From contig NZ_OBMQ01000018.1 in the NCBI RefSeq assembly GCF_900217795.1, positions 17,931 through 81,930 on the forward strand: 64,000 nucleotides of DNA. The letters run 5' to 3'. The notes beneath the pieces are model-generated. The model did no database searches and was not told where the DNA came from. It worked only from the letters and a program-made list of their open reading frames with translations. Below are positions 61,229 through 64,000 of the stretch, in pieces. Position numbers and translations under genes: made by a program. How positions within the stretch are numbered: position 1 is the stretch's first letter; each line of letters opens with the position of its first letter. The DNA is from Ureibacillus xyleni (GTDB taxonomy: Bacteria > Bacillota > Bacilli > Bacillales_A > Planococcaceae).

Positions 61229-62218
61229 CTAAAAAAGGGTTTCTTGAATTTCAGTACAGTTCTCTAGCTGTGCGTGGGGATTGATGAAAAATAAACAATC
61301 CTCTAATCCAGAAGATTCCTCATCAAATAGTAAATAATCTTGCTTCACATACTCCATTAAAGACGAGACCACATCGATGTAAATATAAGGTCTTTCCATG
61401 ACTCCAGTAGACATTCTTTTCTCCACATGAAAATGATTTCGGATGTGGTGACTAATTTCAGTTGCGCTAGAGAGGCCATTTTGTACAAAGCGAAAAGCAA
61501 TCTCGCCTAATGATGCGTTTGTAGGGAGCCTGGCATGGACAATTTCCATGATTTCTTGTTCTCGGGATTGTTTTACCTTCTTCTCTTTTTCAAACCGCTT
61601 CATAATTTGCGTATTTGCTTTCTTATAAGCTTCTAATTGTTCTACTATCTTTATCTCTTCAATCATTTTAAATAGTCGTTTCATTTGGCGATTCAATAGA
61701 GGAATGTGATGCTCTACATGGTTTTGAATATCTTTTGGGTATTGGGATAGCCCGTTTAAAAGTTCGTAGCCATAATCCGCTTCTTTTATTTTGATTAACA
61801 GTTCATCTAGTTCAAAATCGATTGTATTTAATTCGTAGATCACACCATCAATATCACGAACATTTAAATTTAAAAATTCCGCTAGATGATCTTTCCCATA
61901 GATAATGGTCTTTTTCGTTTTCGTATGTTGCACAGTAAATTCGTATCGTAAAGAACGGCCACATGCACACTTTCCGTGGCGATTCCCTAAACCGTGATCA
62001 ACGTATTCGACAATCATCCAATCGACCACATCTTGTTCATCATCAAGCAATTCAATTTCATCTGCGGATTGAATCGCATGAACTTTTTCGGATAACATAA
62101 AGTTGCCAAAAATTGTTTCCCGGCTACGTTTTAACTGATTCAGAAGAAACTCTTTTTGCTCATCCGAAACAAGTTTTAACAATTCATTTCTTTCTTTTTG
62201 TGAAAGAGGTTCAATCAT
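61229..62218 (-). CDS. Unknown cytosolic protein with CxC motif (DUF3895-like?)
   Basis: 329 residues, soluble, mostly helical. A GKCACGRSLRYEF segment (about 81-93) suggests a metal or nucleic-acid-binding knuckle; a long helical middle (about 150-230) is coiled-coil-prone; the C-terminal part has LGEIAFRFVQNGLSSATEIS and HHIRNHFHVEKRMSTGVMER (about 238-275), which I tentatively associate with DUF3895-type proteins of Bacillus plasmids. Convergent with the ParA2-RHH2 operon and flanked by its palindromes on both sides. Ribosome site is GGAGGGGGC. Function unknown. Confidence 0.7.
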   Translation of the reverse strand: MIEPLSQKERNELLKLVSDEQKEFLLNQLKRSRETIFGNFMLSEKVHAIQSADEIELLDDEQDVVDWMIVEYVDHGLGNRHGKCACGRSLRYEFTVQHTKTKKTIIYGKDHLAEFLNLNVRDIDGVIYELNTIDFELDELLIKIKEADYGYELLNGLSQYPKDIQNHVEHHIPLLNRQMKRLFKMIEEIKIVEQLEAYKKANTQIMKRFEKEKKVKQSREQEIMEIVHARLPTNASLGEIAFRFVQNGLSSATEISHHIRNHFHVEKRMSTGVMERPYIYIDVVSSLMEYVKQDYLLFDEESSGLEDCLFFINPHAQLENCTEIQETLF

Positions 62219-62241
62219 TTAGCCCCCTCCTTAAAATAGAT

Positions 62242-62280
62242 TTATATAGTTCTTATATAACTTTTATATAAAATTATATA
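62242..62280. repeat. Iterated TTATATA cluster
   Basis: TTATATA at 62242, 62253, 62265 and 62274 (steps of 11, 12 and 9), including TTATATAACTTTT at 62253. Near-helical spacing just upstream of the unknown gene; fits cooperative RHH binding or a promoter-operator region. Confidence 0.6.
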
Positions 62281-62281
62281 G

Positions 62282-62322
62282 GAAAAGCCGAAGCAAACCA
62301 AATCGCCTCGGCTTTTCTTGCT
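62282..62322 (+). terminator. Terminator-like hairpin in a divergent gap
   Basis: AAAAGCCGAAGC ... GCCTCGGCTTTT followed by CTTGCTCTTAAG. It lies between two divergent genes, where a terminator is not expected, and so may mark the end of a small transcript or a module border. Confidence 0.6.
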
Positions 62323-62450
62323 CTTAAGTGACAAGTACTTTACTAATATACATTATTTCTACCATGAATAACACCTTTAAAACTATCTTACTTGTAAGAA
62401 ATATGAATACTGCTAGAATATATAATTACAAGGAAGAACAGGTGATTTTA

Positions 62451-63500
62451 ATGATTGAGACAATAGACTCCATTGATATAGACTTTCATAAGTTAATCGA
62501 AAATTCTCTGAATGCGATTTTTATTCTCGGGGAAGAAGGCAAGATTCATTATTGTAATAAAGCAGTTCTACGATTACTAAAGCTAACTTCCATTGAAGAA
62601 ATCTTACATAACAGTTTGTACAACTTTATTCCGACATATATCCATGGGGTATGTAAAGAACGGTTAAATAATGTACTACTCAACCAACAAGCCATTGATT
62701 GCATCGAAGCACAAATGATTCGAAAAGATGGGGAGATCATTGATGTTGAAGTGAAAACCGCCCCTTTAAAACTGGGGAACGAGGTGTTTGCACAAGTTGT
62801 GATTCAAGACATTACGGATCGGAAGTTGGCGGTGAAGCTTTTTAGCGAGAGAGAGAAATTAGCTTCACTTGGCCAAATAGCTGCGAGTATTGTTCATGAA
62901 GTGAAAAATCCACTTACAAGAGTTAAAGGGTTTTTACAATTATTAAAACAAGACCAACCCCACAATTTTTTAGATACAATGGACTCAGAATTAGAAAAGG
63001 CGCTCACCATTTTACACAGCTTATTGTTTGTATCAAAACCGGATTTAACCGACGAGCCTTTTGTTTCCATCGAGTTATCTAAGGAAATAGAATCAACGTT
63101 ATCTTTATTTCAAGAAAAGCTGGAGAACGTGAAACTGGTCATACAAATCAGGGATTCAAATAAAAAAGTAGTTGGAAAAAGAAATTCTTTGTTAAAAGCA
63201 ATTTTTAACCTGATTAAAAATGCGATTGAGGCAATTTCAGAAGAAGGGACAATTAAAGTTGAGCACTACTACCAGAACGGGTGGGTCCATGTCAAAGTGT
63301 CGGATAGTGGAGTAGGTGTATCGCAAGAACAGCTGAAAATGCTTGGGACACCCTTTTTCACGACAAAAGACCATGGGACGGGTTTAGGCCTTACCCAAGT
63401 GTATACAACTATTTATGATCAGGGTGGCGATATTTCCGTTCAAAGTGAAGTTGGAAAAGGAACGACCTTTCATGTGAAGCTGCCTGCTCTTAAAGAATAA
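62451..63500 (+). CDS. PAS-domain histidine kinase, sporulation-kinase-like
   Basis: 349 residues from ATG 62451 (AGGTGA 7 nt upstream). PAS domain (about 12-125, NSLNAIFILGEEGKIHYCNK), HisKA with phospho-His in ASIVHEVKNPLTRVKGFLQL (about 146-165), HATPase with NLIKNAIEAI (N box), SDSGVGV (G1) and GTGLGL (G2). No membrane helix, so a soluble kinase like KinA/KinE of the Spo0A phosphorelay. No response-regulator gene adjacent, typical of that group. A Spo0E-like phosphatase gene follows 85 nt later. Confidence 0.9.
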   Translation: MIETIDSIDIDFHKLIENSLNAIFILGEEGKIHYCNKAVLRLLKLTSIEEILHNSLYNFIPTYIHGVCKERLNNVLLNQQAIDCIEAQMIRKDGEIIDVEVKTAPLKLGNEVFAQVVIQDITDRKLAVKLFSEREKLASLGQIAASIVHEVKNPLTRVKGFLQLLKQDQPHNFLDTMDSELEKALTILHSLLFVSKPDLTDEPFVSIELSKEIESTLSLFQEKLENVKLVIQIRDSNKKVVGKRNSLLKAIFNLIKNAIEAISEEGTIKVEHYYQNGWVHVKVSDSGVGVSQEQLKMLGTPFFTTKDHGTGLGLTQVYTTIYDQGGDISVQSEVGKGTTFHVKLPALKE

Positions 63501-63585
63501 TTTAGTGATTTAGTGAAAGAAATTATTCCATTAATTGTCACTCTATACTATAATAGTCTAAGTTTATTAAGTTGGAGGAAAAAGT

Positions 63586-63768
63586 ATGGAGGTAGAATAT
63601 ATCACGGATTTAGACTTTAAAGATCAATATCATAAACTGCAAACACGCATGATACATATTGGGCTTTCAAAAGGTCTCACACATCCTGAAACGATCAAAT
63701 ACAGTCAAGAACTCGACATGATCATGAACAGCTTTCAAAAAATAAGTCATTTTACTGAAGAAAAGTAA
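63586..63768 (+). CDS. Spo0E-family aspartyl-phosphate phosphatase
   Basis: 60 residues with the signature SQELDMIMN (SxxxD type, about 44-52) on the second helix of a two-helix hairpin. Family members dephosphorylate Spo0A-P and restrain sporulation. Directly downstream of a kinase likely to feed the same relay, so opposite activities are encoded side by side. GGAGG ribosome site. Confidence 0.88.
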   Translation: MEVEYITDLDFKDQYHKLQTRMIHIGLSKGLTHPETIKYSQELDMIMNSFQKISHFTEEK

Positions 63769-63783
63769 CGATTATTATATATA

Positions 63784-63820
63784 AACAGTGCATAAGGAAT
63801 TTCTATGCACTGTTTTTTAT
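63784..63820 (+). terminator. Terminator after the Spo0E-like gene
   Basis: AACAGTGCATA - AGGAATTTC - TATGCACTGTT followed by TTTTATC; a perfect 11-bp stem. Confidence 0.85.
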
Positions 63821-63878
63821 CGGCGAAATGGATATACGAATATATGGATAACTCCCATATATCATTTAAGTATAATAT

Positions 63879-63904
63879 ATAAGTTATATAAGATTTATAT
63901 AATT
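63879..63904. repeat. Further TTATATAA motif at the right edge
   Basis: AAGTTATATAAG (63881-63892) and TTTATATAATTT (63894-63905), the motif of the ParA2 module, 2.9 kb from parA2 and next to the 3' end of a minus-strand gene. Confidence 0.5.
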
Positions 63905-63907
63905 TAC

Positions 63908-64000
63908 TCAAACTTCGCAGACTGAAATCGACAAATAAGCCTTGATATAGTTAGGCAGACCGTTAATCCACTGCTGTAGTTGACTTTTGATTAATTTTTG
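63908..64000 (-). CDS. C-terminal end of an unidentified gene (runs off window)
   Basis: Open minus-strand phase from the window edge to a TGA at 63910-63908, reading KLIKSQLQQWINGLPNYIKA then YLSISVCEV. Only about 30 residues are visible, too few for a family. Confidence 0.4.
   Translation of the reverse strand, partial: QKLIKSQLQQWINGLPNYIKAYLSISVCEV

Overview
The window looks like low-GC DNA from an endospore-forming Bacillales, most like the Lysinibacillus/Solibacillus group. Reasons: an alpha/beta-type small acid-soluble spore protein, a Spo0E-type phosphatase beside a PAS histidine kinase, bacillithiol-type FosB, HutP-type antitermination, and YwbLMN-type EfeUOB. The gene content is chromosome-like (hut, pdxST, rpoN). 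However, two ParA ATPase + ribbon-helix-helix (RHH) partition modules lie about 52 kb apart, so a large plasmid, chromid or integrated episome cannot be excluded.

Layout. 0-5.2 kb: histidine utilisation hutP-hutH-hutU-hutI (minus strand) with sigma-A promoter, cre site and HutP-type terminator. 5.2-9.2 kb: tandem-repeat array, LysR/PLP-lyase pair, second array, ParA1-RHH1. 9.26-10.77 kb: IS3-family element. 10.9-17.9 kb: PaiB-like protein, ECF sigma/anti-sigma, alpha/beta hydrolase, third array, frameshifted ridA, RlmI-like methyltransferase, DUF2812-PadR. 18-24 kb: pdxST, DUF4309-GH3 fusion, Fic remnant, MFS exporter, fourth array. 24-50 kb: a sigma-54 province. It holds an E1/E2/E3 2-oxo-acid or acetoin dehydrogenase-type operon with SDR, ALDH and AroE-like genes, an enhancer-binding activator, a TRAP transporter operon with SDRs, a tautomerase and VOC proteins, rpoN itself, an M24 hydrolase, and decayed GntR, activator and SDR genes. 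Scattered among these are fosB, DUF523, TetR/isochorismatase and SASP genes. 50-54 kb: integrase island. 54-58.4 kb: Fur-type efeUOB operon and an orphan AbrB-type protein. 58.6-64 kb: HipA-like kinase with an unknown partner, ParA2-RHH2, an unknown protein, sporulation-type kinase and Spo0E-like phosphatase.

Two themes stand out. First, a family of intergenic arrays is built on one 13-bp unit (core TATTAC) and organised into 39-bp and 78-bp higher-order repeats. It occurs at six loci here, with arrays 1, 2 and 3 the largest, and all six lie upstream of genes. One abuts the ParA1-RHH1 module, which recalls the iterated RHH-binding sites of delta-omega partition systems. Second, four well-formed -24/-12 promoters, the sigma-54 gene and two sigma-54 activator genes (one frameshifted) cluster within about 18 kb. 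The two long catabolic operons share palindromic ATGATGT/ACATCAT upstream sites, so they probably form one substrate-induced regulon for an unassigned compound taken up by the TRAP system.

Several genes carry single-base indels (ridA, fic, gntR, second activator, IS3 orfB). This may be true decay or residual sequencing error. All functional calls rest on reading motifs by eye; no database search was possible.
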